64,000 bases of DNA from Telopea speciosissima (taxonomy: Eukaryota; Streptophyta; Magnoliopsida; Proteales; Proteaceae). The position numbers were made by a program, and so were the translations under genes. Location of the stretch: positions 34,075,501-34,139,500 of the forward strand of contig NC_057916.1 of NCBI RefSeq assembly GCF_018873765.1. The letters are read 5' to 3'. Shown here piece after piece: positions 33,818-45,549 of this stretch. Numbering within the stretch: the stretch's first letter is position 1; the number at the start of each line of letters is the position of its first letter. The notes under the pieces are model-generated. The model was not told the DNA's origin. It made no database searches and saw only the letters and a list, made by a program, of their open reading frames with translations.

Positions 33818-35040
33818 TGTCACACTCCAACCCCCACCCTAGGATTTTGGTATGACTAGGATGCTTCCCAACATCCCAAACCACTACTAGGATCTCGATG
33901 CAGTGTCCCAAATCACAGTCAAACTAATATAGACATCACATAAATATCAAAGTGCGGAAGGTAAAGAAATATTACATTTCCAAGATGAGATCAATGTTGC
34001 AGAAGCGTTTAAACAGTAGTTAAAACATGTCCAATCGCTAATATACATAATAAAGTTTAACAATTATCCCGACTGACCATAACATAACTACTCAAAATAT
34101 ACATATATAACAGTGAAATGTTTATACAAAGGCACAAGGCCCAAAAGAATCAAAAGGGGATTAAATCCCAACTCAAGGCGCCCCGTAGGCACAATCATCG
34201 CCAAGACATCCATCGTTGTGTTCCTGTATCACAACCTTCAGGTCCTCAGTACCGATAGAATCATAGTCCGATGATTGGACCTCAAGACTCGCAAAATAAC
34301 CATTATCTGCATCAACATCTAAAAAGAGTGTATACAAAGGGGTAAGCTCCACTAAGCCCAACGAGTGGATGGGGATGCACATACACACAGCTCACAAATA
34401 GTCCATAATGCATGTAATTATTAATATATTTCCACTTAACACACAAATCTAAGTCACTAAGCATATGCTACTGTAACAACTCGGGAGACACCGTGGGTCA
34501 CTTAGATTATCACCACAGTGCAACCTTAATTGTTATCATGAGACCGGCGCAGACCATAGTCCCAGACCACCCAGAGGTAGATCCCGATGACCAATGGTCG
34601 TCCCTGACCTGACCACTCTCACACTCCACAAGCAATAGGTAGCCCTGATCACCCAACACCTAAACCCCTGTTGGTAAAGGTCGTAGCATAGGGAACGAAA
34701 CCCTAATCGCAGTTATACTACATGGAACCTATCGTCCTGAGAGGTATTCTGAATGCATCAACGTCCCATTCCATCTAGCACCTGGGTACCAACACGACAT
34801 GGCTCATACAGACCAATATGACATGCAAGAATGATATATCTCGTAGGGTTCCTGTACCGGCACTTCTTGACACCATAGCCTAGCAAAAACAACATAATCC
34901 AAAATCACATCACATAATCATCACAATTCAATAGGCAAATTCATAAGATGCAAGTATACAACATGCTTATTAGATGATGCAATTATACATGATAATAGAT
35001 ATACTCACAAATCTATTTTCTGCAATCGAAATGAGAGTTT
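33818..35040. mobile_element. LTR-like sequence, inverted relative of the solo LTR
   Basis: It starts TGTCACACTCCAACCCCC exactly where Gypsy homology stops. The reverse complement of the solo LTR starts TGTCACACCCC and shares long blocks in the same order: AGGATCTCGATGCAGTG, CACCCAACACCTAAACCCC, GGTCGTAGCATAGG and GGAATGGGACGTTGATG (given on the opposite strand). The two copies are well diverged. The far end is not clear; homology fades after about 35040 and no partner for the flank GATCA was found. Confidence 0.6.
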
Positions 35041-35229
35041 TCTACGACGAAAATATCCAAATTGATGCTAGTAATAATTTATGAACTATTACTAAACAAA
35101 CTATCTGTTTGGAAAAAATGAGAAACCAAAATAAGTATAATAAAAGAATTTATGTCTTATTATTAAAATATTTGTAGGGGGAAAATGAGCAATAAAAATA
35201 AGTATAATTAAAATTGCACCTTTGACTGA

Positions 35230-36180
35230 GAATATTGAAGATTGTTGTCATTGGAGTGAGAGAGAGACTTGAGAGGAAATGTTGTTGTTGGAGAGAGGGA
35301 GAGGTTTGAAAGGATAAATAGGAGAGGAAATAGGAAGAAGAGACGTGACTGTTTCAAGAGGAGGCGTGAGTTTTTTTGGTTGCTAATTATTCATTGGAGA
35401 AAGAGAGAGTTGATCGTTGGAGAGGGATTGGTCGGTAATTATTTTGGAGAGAGAAAATTGGTCGTTTGAGAGAGAGAGACTTGATAGAAAATAGGACAAT
35501 TGATCGTTGGAGAGGGATTACTAGGTAATTAATTTGGAGAGAGAGAGAGAGACTTGAGAGAAAATAGGAGATGATATGGGAAGAACGGGATCGTTCTCCT
35601 CTCAGGTTCCCTTCCCGGTCAGGTGTACAGGTTTCTCTCATAGGAGGGACGGAAATGACGACCTCACCCCCTGCCCAAACACACTGCCCGGTGGGGTGAG
35701 GCTGTCATTTATGCCCTCCTATGAGAGGAACCTGCACACCTGACCGGCAGGGAACCTGAGAGGAGAAAAATTCGGGAAGAAGGGGGGTGACTACTTGGAA
35801 AAAAGTTTAGATGGTAGTAGTTACGTGGGGAAAATAGGAAAGAGAGACTTGAGAAAAAATAGGAGCGGATTCAAAAAAATGATAATATATATTTTATTTC
35901 ATAGCTTAAAAAACATTTAAAAGTTAATTTAGTTTTATTGTCATATATCTACTGTACGAGTCATTTTAATTTCTTTATTTTTCGGTTTGTTATGTCTAAC
36001 AAATATAACTTACTATAAAAAAAACTAAGGACAGAGGGAGAGGGAGAGAGACGGTGAAGAATGGTAATTATTTTGGAGAGAGAGTATTGGTAGTTGGAAA
36101 GAGAGACTTGAGAGAAAATAGGAGAGAGAAACACTTGAGAAAAAATAGGAGAGGATGTAGAAAGAAGGGGTGTGTCTATT
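35230..36180. repeat. Degenerate purine-rich tandem repeat array
   Basis: Imperfect units of roughly 70-100 bases repeat the phrases GGTAATTATTTTGGAGAGAG, TTGGTCGTTGGAGAG and GACTTGAGAGAAAATAGGAG at about 35260, 35400-35490, 35510-35575, 35840 and 36060-36160. A hairpin element is inserted at 35594-35767. The plus-strand open frames (Arg/Lys/Glu-rich) are artefacts of the GA content. Confidence 0.6.
35594..35767. mobile_element. Hairpin element with ~80-base arms
   Basis: Left arm: TTCTCCTCTCAGGTTCCC, GGTCAGGTGTACAGG, CTCATAGGAGGG. Right arm: CCCTCCTATGAGAGG, CCTGCACACCTGACC, GGGAACCTGAGAGGAGAA. The arms match almost base for base and are separated by a loop of about 20 bases. There is no target duplication that I can define and no coding content. 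Confidence 0.75.
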
Positions 36181-36474
36181 TGAAGAGGGTATTTTTGTCA
36201 TCAGAAAAAGTATATGAAAAAAAAAAGTGTTTGGACTTTTAAAAGTAGTAATGTATATATATGTTAGGGTTCTGAGGTTTTTTTCTTTTTTTTTTCATCG
36301 AGACGTCCCAAATCCCATGATTGTATCCTTCCCGAATTCACATACTTGTCTGTTTAGAGTCTCAACAATTTAGGAGAGTGGGTCTCGTGGCGTACACCAT
36401 ATAACTACAAGATTAATCATAGGGTAATCCTAACACGCCCAGTGACCCAGTATCCTCGGATACCCTCGGGCCAT

Positions 36475-36677
36475 AAATATTCCTCTCCAATTCCTTAAAA
36501 GTGTGCAGTGCGGCACTGCTAGGTGGATATGTTGACACATGGTAGCTTGGACATCCAATGGTCCGAGCTCATTGACTTTTGTTGAGCTCGGACTGTTGGA
36601 TATCAAAGCTGCAAAGTGTCGGCATCTCCACCTATCATTGTCGCACTGCACACTTTTAGGAATTGGAGAGGATTAAA
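36475..36677. mobile_element. Hairpin MITE
   Basis: The arms extend nearly 100 bases: CCTCTCCAATTCCTTAAAAG, TGTGCAGTGCGGCA and GGTCCGAGCTCA on the left face TGAGCTCGGACTG, TGTCGCACTGCACA and TAGGAATTGGAGAGG on the right. The loop is about 10 bases (around 36580). Non-coding. Confidence 0.7.
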
Positions 36678-36839
36678 ATCCGAGGGCCCAGAGCTCCTTA
36701 GAGAGGAGCCGAATCCAAGCCCAATGGGTTTTTAATCTTTTTATTTTTATTTCTATATTAAATAATGGGGGAATCAAGTGGGGAATATTCCCTCTCCTTC
36801 CCCAAAAAACACAAAACAAAACCCAAAGAAGCGTTTCTA

Positions 36840-37309
36840 TAAAGGGCCCGTTTGTTTGCCAGATAAAAGTGGGATAGGCAAAAAGGGGTGGGAAAAGTAT
36901 ACTATTTTCCCACAAAATACCAAGGATATGTGTGTTTGGAAACATGAGGTGGGAAACTTCCAGACAAATTCATTAAATGCATTTATTCTTGTCTGATGAA
37001 GTGACACCCCTCTTTTTCTGATCCCATTCACTTTCAAAGTCCTCCCAAAATTGGTAGGATTTTGACACTACTTTTGAGTCTATCTCTCTCTTCTTCTTAT
37101 TTCTTCTTTCACATGGAATCCCACTCCATATCCATTTCCTCTCTCTTCCATTAAATCCCACCTTACTACAAAATATATATTCCATTATTTTTTATCATTT
37201 CCTTTCCTTTCCTTTCCCTGCCCTTCCTTGTCATCCCAACTCATAACATGTGGGTACCACCCTCACAAATTTCCCACCCCTTTTTATCCGGCAAACAAAC
37301 GGGGCCTAA
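36840..37309. mobile_element. Tourist/Harbinger-like MITE
   Basis: Terminal inverted repeats GGGCCCGTTTGTTTGCCAGA (left, from 36844) and CGGCAAACAAACGGGGCC (right, to 37306) bound about 464 bases, with a 3-base TAA on each side (36840-36842, 37307-37309). This fits the TWA target duplication of PIF/Harbinger elements. A C/T-rich stretch fills the interior and no gene fragment is recognised. Confidence 0.6.
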
Positions 37310-37337
37310 GAGATTTAGATACTCTACGGCCTGAAGA

Positions 37338-38667
37338 GTAGCAACCATTGTCCTGCCCTTGCTTCTGGGAACAACACGTGTAAAGAGGACGATCGAACGG
37401 CCAGATTTGAATTTTTTTCAAATTTTGTTTGTCAAAATCGGTTAATCCCAGTAAACCAGGCCGGACCGGTCAGACAAACCGACCAAGGCCAGCACGGTTT
37501 CAAGAACAAAACCCTCTTCTTCTCACTTGCCGTTCAAGAGAAAGGAAAATCGTTTTACCAAACCTAAGGCGAGAAACCTCTCTTCTTGCTCTCACGCTTA
37601 TGGAAACCTCTCTTCTCCTCTTTTCTTCCTATCAGGCATCTGGCTCTGGTTCTGGTTCTGGGTTTTGGCTCAAATCGTTTGTTAATGGTGCCCTGCTATC
37701 TACCTTGCACAATCCTAAAAAGCTATTTATGACTCCGATCCCTGTTCTTGCTTCCTACAGATGGAAAAATAGCAGCTCGAGCAAGGAATCTGAACCCATC
37801 ACAGAAAGACACTCAAATCTCCATTACTAATCAAAATCAAAGAAGAAAATTATTCATCGTTGTTCTTCACAAGTCGTTGCATCAGAATTTTACAAACAAG
37901 AATATACAAGAGAAGTCAGAGTGAGAGAGGGGGAGGGTGAGGATGCCCAGTAGAGATTGCAATTTCTCTTTCTCATTCATTGAATTAGAATTTTCTATGT
38001 TCTTTTGTATAATAAAAAAGATGGGTAAGATACAACAGTTCCACAGACCAAAACTCCAGTCTAGATCCAATCCACCAACACCCCCCCCCCCCCCCAAAAC
38101 AAAAAAGCCCATGAAGTTGAAGAAACCTCCAGATCGCAAAGCTTATACAATAATCGATATATAATATAGCATAAAAAAAAGAAATGTGGGAAAAACCCCC
38201 AACCACACACTTGTCTTCTTCCATGGGTCTCTGATCTCCGTTGCAAATCTCCCCCCAACGGTCTCCTCCGTACCCCCTCTGAATCTCATCTCTTTCCCTA
38301 CATTCTTTGATCCTCCTCTTGATCCAATCGCCACCGCTGTTCTGGTCGCCGTTGTGGTACATCTCCCTCTCCGGATGGCCTCAGCAAATGAAGCGTTGGT
38401 AGAATCTCTTGCTTTTGAAAATGGGAAAATAAAGTTTTGTGAGACGAAGAAGGGGACAGGTCCAGTTCTGTAGAGGAAGAAAATGGGAAAATAGGGTTTT
38501 GGTTTGTTTTTGGTTTGGTCAGTTTGGTTTAAGTGAAAAGGTCCGTTTTGTTTTATTAATCAAACCGTATTCCATCGAGCAACTTTGAAAGAATTCAAAA
38601 ACATCCGTTAGATATTTCCTATGCCATGTGTCGTTCTCACAATAGAGGGTAAGACAATGGTTGCCAC
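37338..38667. mobile_element. 1.33-kb TIR element, MULE-like
   Basis: Left terminus GTAGCAACCATTGTCCTGCC and right terminus GGTAAGACAATGGTTGCCAC are inverted, and similarity continues inward for about 80 bases (for example ACACGTGTAAAGAGGA against TCCTATGCCATGTGT). There is no transposase. The interior has open frames at 37429-37830 and 38186-38473 (plus) that I do not recognise, and a poly-C tract at 38080-38095. No matching 9-base duplication is seen, so the class is uncertain. Confidence 0.5.
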
Positions 38668-39913
38668 CTGTTATGTCGTAGAAGATCTGAATCCTTCTGT
38701 AAATGGATGTCGTCCTCCAACGGCAGTCAATATAGGCCACCGACGACAACATAAATCTCGGGCGACTGACGGCTTGATATGGGCGACCATAATCCCGGCC
38801 TCAAATGCCGGTAAAACTCAACGGAGACCATGAATGAAGGTGTAAACCCTTGCGAGTTTCAGAGATTTCAAAACGCCATCCATTGTACCCAATACAAGCA
38901 ACTGTTACCCTCAAAACCTTCCGACGAAGAAGAGTAATCTCAGAGACGAGATTGCTTGTGAAAAGTGCCTGACGACTGTGAATACATCACAAAACAAGGA
39001 AGTCATTCGGGATTTTTTTTTTTGAGTGGCCAATACAACAGCCTTGGCCCAGAAAAATGCTGGTGAATAGGGAAACAAGACCAGCGATTAATTCTAGTGT
39101 CAAAAAAAAAAAAAAAAAACTTCAGCTTGCCATCTTACGATGTTCCACTAGGTTTGCAATCACAGGGGTCGAACTGCTCAAAGGACTGTGGCTTCAGCCA
39201 AGGTCTCAACAGTTTTCAGTGACCGAAAGGTCTTTTGATCCGAAATTGATCGGTGAATAGAGGTGTGATGCTGGCTATCTTTCGGCATCAATCATAAAGG
39301 GTATGCAAATTGACAACCGCAGTCCATGGCTACTGAAACGGTTTAATCAAATATATATAAAATAAAATTGTAACCCATTGATTCTATCATGATCCAACTT
39401 TGATACCATTGAAATAATACCTGATGCAGAATCCAAATCATAGAAATCAATGAGCATATATCTACAAGAGCAAAAGGGGTTAATGGCATATCTAAATCTA
39501 TGGTTGAAATAGAGTAGCCCCCCTCTCTTGGTTTCCTTCATAGCACCATAAATATTGGCCTTCTCAACAATATCTTTTTTTTTTTGGTAAATTCTCATCA
39601 ATATCTTTGGTTCCTTATGTTGAACACTTAATGGGTCGTATCAACTATTTATATGGGTGAATATGGATGAGGATAGAGGCCTACCCTATAATAGCAATTG
39701 GGGTTTTCTTTTCCATTAAAAGAATAATTTTTAGGTCCCCACAACATTGTATTTCATACTATTAAGGTGTGCTAAATATGATCTAATATCACACTAATGA
39801 TCACTTACAAGTATTGAATCAAGCTAACTCCACCATTAAACACCACTAAATCGATTTTGGAAACCAAATATTCAACCATGCTAGCCCACCTAAGAGGAAA
39901 TCCTACAAAGTGT
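38668..39913. other. Non-coding stretch
   Basis: No supported gene. There is an A-run at about 39101-39118 and a T-run at 39572-39583. A possible reversed primer-site motif (TTTGATACCATT, about 39400) hints at an old antisense Copia LTR, but no partner was found. Confidence 0.35.
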
Positions 39914-40089
39914 GTTAAACGGGCGTGGAGATCCTCTCCAATGAGGAGATCAACCAATGAGACATCCAACGGCTGGGCTAGCTGGCACATATCTCGGCAC
40001 ACGCTGGGCCAGCCAACCATTGGATGCTCATTGGGTGCTCATTGAGGGATCTCCTCATTGGGTAGGATCCGGATCCGGATCCGTTTAAC
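39914..40089. mobile_element. Hairpin MITE
   Basis: GTTAAACGGGCGTGG at the left end faces GGATCCGTTTAAC at the right. Inside, CCAATGAGGAGATC faces GATCTCCTCATTGGG, and CATCCAACGGCTGGG faces CCAGCCAACCATTGGATG. Arms are about 75 bases with small gaps. The palindromic run GGATCCGGATCCGGATCC lies near the right end. Confidence 0.6.
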
Positions 40090-40332
40090 AATGCACTTTC
40101 AGTTAAATAGTACGATTCAATTCGGTTCACGATGTCAAAGGTAGAAACCGCTTCCATGTAATTTGAATACTAAGCCTACGTTTGGTAACGGTCTGAACAA
40201 AGAACACCCGTTCTTGACTAGAAACGTTCTTTGACGTTTCTAGTCTGGAACGGCATTTTGTGACCGAAAATAACCATTTGGTAACGGTCTCAAGAACGTG
40301 TTCAGAACGAAAATGGTGTTTGTTACAAATAT

Positions 40333-40573
40333 TAGCCATTGATAGTTAACAAAAAAGATGTGAACAACTGGGATGAGAATGTAGGGAACTTCTTGGCACT
40401 GAAGAGGAAGGAAGCCACAACGGACCAATCCAAGGTTAAAGCCTGCTATATCAAGACCCTTCATGCCTGAACCAACCTGTTGTGCTGTGACGGAGTTCTT
40501 GAATGCCCAGCAAACCCATGAGATGCTTGTCAATGTAGGGAAGAGGTAGCCAGGGATGACATACCAACAAAAG
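40333..40573 (-). pseudogene. Oligopeptide transporter (OPT family) exon fragment
   Basis: Read on the minus strand from 40573, the frame carries the OPT signature WYVIPGYLFPTLTSISWVCW, then SVTAQQVGSGMKGL. OPT proteins are multi-pass plasma-membrane carriers for small peptides and metal chelates. After one frameshift (about 40440) the match resumes in the next frame with a TLDWSVVASFL motif typical of OPT. The homology begins right after a GTTTGCAG acceptor, so a genomic exon with its splice site seems to have been captured, not a cDNA. Only about 80 of some 700 residues remain and the fragment cannot make a transporter. Confidence 0.7.
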
Positions 40574-41099
40574 CTGCAAACGATCGTAATTAAGATTTCC
40601 GCATTCAAAAATCAAGGGAGGGAAGAAGGTTTCAAGCAAAGACCTTAAAGAGAACAAAGAAAACAAAACTGGAAACTGGAACTTCTGATGCAGTCAAATC
40701 CCTAAACCAGGCTTCCAATCCAAGCATCGTAAAAATGCGAAAACGAATTGGGAAAAATAAGATAAGCAGGTGAAGGAGGTCGAGCTCTTCCGATACTGGA
40801 TTGCTAGGGTTTCTTGAGCTTCTGACATGAGTTTATCATCAGACAACATAAGCTTGAAGTGCACGAGAGAATCACATAAAATTAGGATTCGAACAATGAC
40901 AGTAATGGATAACTAGCTTCCGATACTGGATTGCTATGGTTCCCTCCCTTCTCTCTCCTCTGAACCCCTGTAACGGAGAATGGACACCCTAAGATTAAGC
41001 TCTGCAATTTCAAATCAGAAGCTGTAATTGAAATCGTCTTTGATGAGGAAGAAATTGTGAAGGATTTCAAAGGATTTGAAGAAAAAAATATGTGAATCA

Positions 41100-41100
<1 letters not shown>

Positions 41101-41138
<38 letters not shown>

Positions 41139-41280
41139 GCAGAGATTGTGAGAGAGAGATAAAGAGAGTTGTAGAGACTACGAGAGAGAGATAGAGAGAG
41201 AGTTGCAGAGACTGCGAGAGACAGAGAGAGGGAGAGAGCGAGACAGAGAGAGACAGAAAGCAAGAGAGAGATGAGAGAAC
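41101..41280. repeat. Long GA-rich microsatellite
   Basis: A pure (GA)n block at about 41101-41136 passes into a degenerate array of GAGAGAGA with AGTTGCAGAGACT units repeated about four times (spacing near 45 bases). Confidence 0.8.
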
Positions 41281-41723
41281 GAGTTGCAGGTAGAAGTCTC
41301 CTCCTCTGCTCCTTCTCTTCCCCTTCTCTTCCGCTCTAGATCACAAGGGTGCTTCCTCAAAACAATGGGAAATAACGGGTATTTGCTCGATTTTCACTTG
41401 ACTTTGTCGTTCTCGTTCTTTACAGACCGTGTTTGAGATGGTGTGTAAAGAACCTTTTTTTGATCAAATTTCCCTCCGATTCGTTCTGAAAGACCAATAA
41501 AACGAACCGGCAAACCAAACACGATTTTGTGTTTTTTTGTTCTCAAAGAACAGAAGAATGGCAAAGAACGAAGTTCCGACCGTTACCAAATGCGGCCTAG
41601 AAAATATGTGACACGTCAACTTGCATAAAAAATAATAAGATCAGAATCAATAAGAATATTGTTAGAAGCATTAACAGTTAACACCAGCACTGAATAAATA
41701 TGGTCAGTCCCATAATCAAAGCT

Positions 41724-41927
41724 AAGCTACACGGATCAAGATCGTCTCTAGGGAGTAGGGGACGCCCAAGGTGTTGCCAGCCGTTGGGCTGTGCCGCACA
41801 CATCCCTAGGCATGCGCCGAGATATGTGCATGCCTAGGGATGTGTGCAGCACAACTTAACCGCTGGATGCCCCTGGCAGCACCCTAGGCACACGCCTCCC
41901 TGGAGACGAGCTAAATTCAAGCTACAC
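41724..41927. mobile_element. MITE with 9-bp target duplication (copy 2)
   Basis: The element 41733-41918 (186 bases) is flanked by perfect 9-base repeats AAGCTACAC. It belongs with 25295-25463: both have a GATCGTCT-CAGGGAG type start, a CTCCCTGGAGACGAGCTAAA end and an internal fold around GTGCCGCACACATCCCTAGG. The 9-base duplication again points to a Mutator-type transposase. Confidence 0.85.
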
Positions 41928-42089
41928 ATACAAGAACCGGAAAACCTCTACCTAAGTTACAGCAGCGAGTCTTACTATGAATCGGTAGGACCCACAAGCT
42001 GGTCAACGATAATTCTGCCAATAAAAGAAACATGAGTGTTTAGGCTTCCACCGGTTGAGAATAAAATAACATACCTGACATCTCTACCC

Positions 42090-43440
42090 CTATTCCTCTT
42101 GGTTCACTTCAAGATTCTTAAGCTTTGATTCCAATTTATCCTCATTTTCATAACCTTCCTCTTTGGATTCATCTTCATACTCTTCCCCATCATCATATAA
42201 ACACTCACGGTCATTATTCTCATCCAAGGGCCCAAGCATTTCTGGGGATTTCTTAAAGATCTCCTTTAACTCATCAATACCTTTATTAGAAATATACTTG
42301 TCATTGATGTTCAGCAACTGGAACTTAGGCTTATTGACCACCTCCAGTGCCAAAACCTTGCAACCACGTTGGGAAAGTATCGTACTGCTGAAATCAACTA
42401 CTTCTAGCTAGTTATGACCGCCTTTCACTGCCTTGGCAATTATAATAGCACCCAGATCCTGCAATTGATTGCTATCTACGTAGAGTTCGGCAAGGAACTG
42501 TTTTACTGCGACACAGGCAGCTATGGCAGGAGCAGCTATATCAGAAATGAAATTTCCACGCAACTCCAAAATTTCCAATGATGTAGCATGTTCTTTGAGA
42601 GCATTGGCAAAAGCTATAGCTCCATCATCATCCAGATCCACGAAACTTAAGTAAACCTCTTTAAAACCTTCATGCCTTGAAAAAGCTTCGCTCAGAGCAA
42701 CTACAGTATCCACACAAAATGAGTTGGCACTTAGGTCAAGCTTCTCCAAATGAGCACATTTTTCAAGTGCCTTTGCAAGGGCTAATCATCCTTTAGAACC
42801 TATCAAATCATTGGAGCAATTGAAATCCTCCAGGGAAGGGGATTGGCTCACAACCTCAGAAATAGCAATAGCCCCCTCATTTCTTATCTTGTTTGTGTGA
42901 AAGTGAAGGACCTTAAGCTTCTCTGTGGAAGGAATTAGCTTGCATAATGCACGTGCACCTTCACTGGTGATTTCAGCACTCATCAAATATAGCTGCTCCA
43001 TACTCTGAGATTTGAAGAGCGCAGAAAATGCCCCGACACTTTTCTCACCTAGGGCATTATACTAGAGGTTGAGAGATTTCAAAACACAGGCTTCCAAGGC
43101 TGATGAAAAGATATTCATCACTTGATGAGCTTCTTCCAGTCTTTGTGAAATAAAATCTGATAGATCTACCTCTGTTAATTGATCTTTGAGGGATTCCAAG
43201 ATGGGCTCCACAATGTGTGCTGCATCAATGCCAAAGCTTATATTTCTGAAACATATCTTTGTGTATGAATTCCCCTGCTCTTTTAAAAGCCTGAAAAGCT
43301 CCCCCGCCTTCTGTTCATCAGTAAAGTACCAAGGTCATCCAGAGATGTCGAAAAAACATTCATGAGACGACAAAACTTTGTCAGATACTGTGAATCCCTC
43401 ATCATTTTTAGTTTGTGGGTATGAAACATATCTGTCTAGT
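42090..43440 (-). pseudogene. Ran GTPase-activating protein (RanGAP) pseudogene
   Basis: One minus-strand frame runs for about 1.35 kb without a shift and matches plant RanGAP: a motif like KICFRNISFG and HIVEPILESLKDQL, then leucine-rich repeats (EQLYLMSAEI, LKVLHFHTNKIR, EKLDLSANSF, LEILELRGNF), then KPKFQLLNIN, SPEMLGPLDEN and an acidic D/E-rich tail, ending at TAG 42090-42092. RanGAP stimulates GTP hydrolysis by Ran at the nuclear envelope and during division. Four in-frame stops break it: TGA 43335-43337, TAG 43062-43064, TGA 42783-42785 and TAG 42405-42407. The N-terminal WPP targeting domain is absent; homology starts at about 43440 beside a poly-A-tailed fragment. A donor-like CAG|GTATG follows the stop. 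It is non-functional. Confidence 0.85.
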
Positions 43441-43523
43441 CTTACATGGTTGTTGTAGTGTGTAGGCTTTCTAGCCTATCGTTGTAAATTATTCTTCTTT
43501 AGCAGACCAAAAAAAAAAAAAAA
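43441..43523 (+). repeat. Poly-A-tailed fragment at the RanGAP break
   Basis: A short non-coding segment ends in a run of A (about 43508-43523) exactly at the upstream edge of RanGAP homology. This looks like the 3' end of a retroposed element whose insertion or associated deletion may have removed the WPP region. No target duplication is visible. Confidence 0.3.
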
Positions 43524-45549
43524 TGGAACTGAACAATGAACTAAATATTTCTTCTTTTTTCTATACGTTTCCTCAAACATTTCAGCAATTCAGTTGAAGA
43601 GCCTGGTTTTCAGATTTGTAAGTTTTCCAGTTAAACAATTAGTTCAATAACTGTAGATTCATTTATTTTGCTTTTGATTTAACCTACATCCAACCAGAGG
43701 AGCTAAATTCTTTCAGATCGAAAAATTGCCCTGAAGATAAACCCTAATCCAAGGTTTCTGAAGGAATCCACTGCCCTCACTCTAGGCTTTCACATGATCC
43801 AAATGAAGACCCTCTCCATAATCCACAACACAACCCAACCCCAACACCACCCCCCCCCCCCCCCCCCCAAAAAAAAAAAAAAGGTTCAACAGAACGAATA
43901 ATGGTGACACGTGGCCACTCCTGCTGTCTATACTAATGAATGATAGATAGGTTAAAAAATTTCCAAATAAGAATATGGGGAAAGAAAAAGAAAGATGACG
44001 GAGCCACACCATAAACATCAATTTGTATGATCTTTCAGCAGATTAGCCCACGGAACAAGTTTTCCTCCATATGTGATTGCTGCCGAGTCTCCCTACCCTC
44101 AACATGGATAATAAAATGCAAAAATGGTACCAAGATTGGGAAGGGCAAGAGCTGAATAGTTTCCAAACATTTTATCCCTCCCAAACTCTTTACTTTGCTA
44201 TTCAGTGCTGACACGACATTCAACTGAGAGGACACTCCTGCGTGATAGCATCAGATCAAAAGGTTTATTGGTGCATATGAATGGAATAACAGTAGATGAT
44301 CATCACTGTTTACACAAGACGGGGAGCTCCATGAGGACAAGAATAATCTGCACCAAGCCATCAGACATCCCCCCCCTGCATATGCTAATTTGCATGCATA
44401 GATCCACATTGTATCATCTAGCGTTGGGAAAACATTAGACTGTAGCAGTAAGGATGGAAAGTGTTCTCTGAGGCAACATTTGAGCAACATCTCTTATTCA
44501 GCATATTGATGATATATCAATTCATTTATGGAACCCTCACCAGTGTCAGATTCACATTAACTGTATCAACATATAAACAGAAAAGAATAGAGGATATTTC
44601 CTACTATATGTATTTACACATGTACTGAGCACCTTATGACTTGCCGCCTGCCAGCACCCTCAAGCACTGTCCTCTCTCTACACGTTTGACTCACCAGTTT
44701 GGTCCTTCAGTCTCCTCAACTGTGAGGGCCTCCTGTTCCTGAGGCAAATAAATCATCCTGTCATCTCATTTGGCATGGATATGTGTGATCAATGGAGACC
44801 ATAACATTTGAAACTTCTAGTAGGTATCACAAATATAGAACTGCAGCCACACTAGTTTAAACTAGTACATATGTATACATCACAAATGACACTGGTATGA
44901 TTTTAGAACTAGGATCATATGATTTGACAACACAAAAGACCACAAAAAATAAACAGTACAACAATTTCTTTCTTTAAAACAGTCTTTTTAAAAATTAAAA
45001 AAAAAAAAGAAAAAAAAATCACCCACCTAAACTGGTTGGTTAGAGAACATGCATAGAGTTGTTGAAAATGAGAAATGGTCAGAAAATGCTTTTGGAATAT
45101 AGCTTCTTTGCTTCATCAAGAACTGGCCTGTGTTGGATGGTATAGACAAACTTTCCAATCCATGTGTACTCAAAGAAAGAACACAGTGACAGAACTTAAA
45201 TACGTAGGTTGGCAGCCACTTATGGCTGGCCTAGCCTGATGCCCCAGACATTTTTATGACTCACTAATTTCCCAGCCAAATACAACCACAAGCATTGGGA
45301 TATGGCTTAGAAGGGTTGTCCTCAAGTTCCCTTTCACTTGCCTATATTAACGACCCTTGAATCATCAACATGGTAACCTAGATGGCATGTGTTGTTGTCT
45401 GCATGTCCACATAATGAGAGTAGCACTTATTACTAATTTGAATTCATGAAGTTTTTGCAAGCATGGATGAGAGAGAGAGAGAAGCTTAGTATTAAGATTT
45501 TCATACTATTTTCAATCATTGATTGGAAGAACAGTTGCCTACAAGGTAC
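43524..45549. other. Non-coding stretch
   Basis: No supported gene or repeat boundary. A run of about 20 C followed by A lies at 43849-43882, and an A-rich run at 44995-45018. Short open frames on both strands have random composition. Confidence 0.4.

Larger units (their letters stand above)
40174..41597. mobile_element. TIR element carrying an oligopeptide-transporter exon
   Basis: The ends are inverted: GCCTACGTTTGGTAACGGTC (40174) and GACCGTTACCAAATGCGGCC (to 41597). Further AACG-rich motifs such as AAGAACGT/ACGTTCTT and AACGGTC recur inside both arms. The flanks start TAA on the left and TAG on the right, so the target duplication may be TA or a mutated trinucleotide; the superfamily is open. 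The interior has no transposase but holds a recognisable piece of an OPT transporter gene on the minus strand (40333-40573) and long GA repeats (41101-41280). Confidence 0.65.

Noticed and set aside
37429-38473. Open frames inside the 1.33-kb TIR element, possible captured gene
   Set aside because: Ser/Pro-rich and low-complexity peptides without a recognisable family; too weak to call a capture.
39390-39600. Possible antisense Copia LTR with a TTTGATACCATT primer-site-like motif
   Set aside because: The motif is imperfect, and neither a second LTR nor coding remains nor a target duplication was found.
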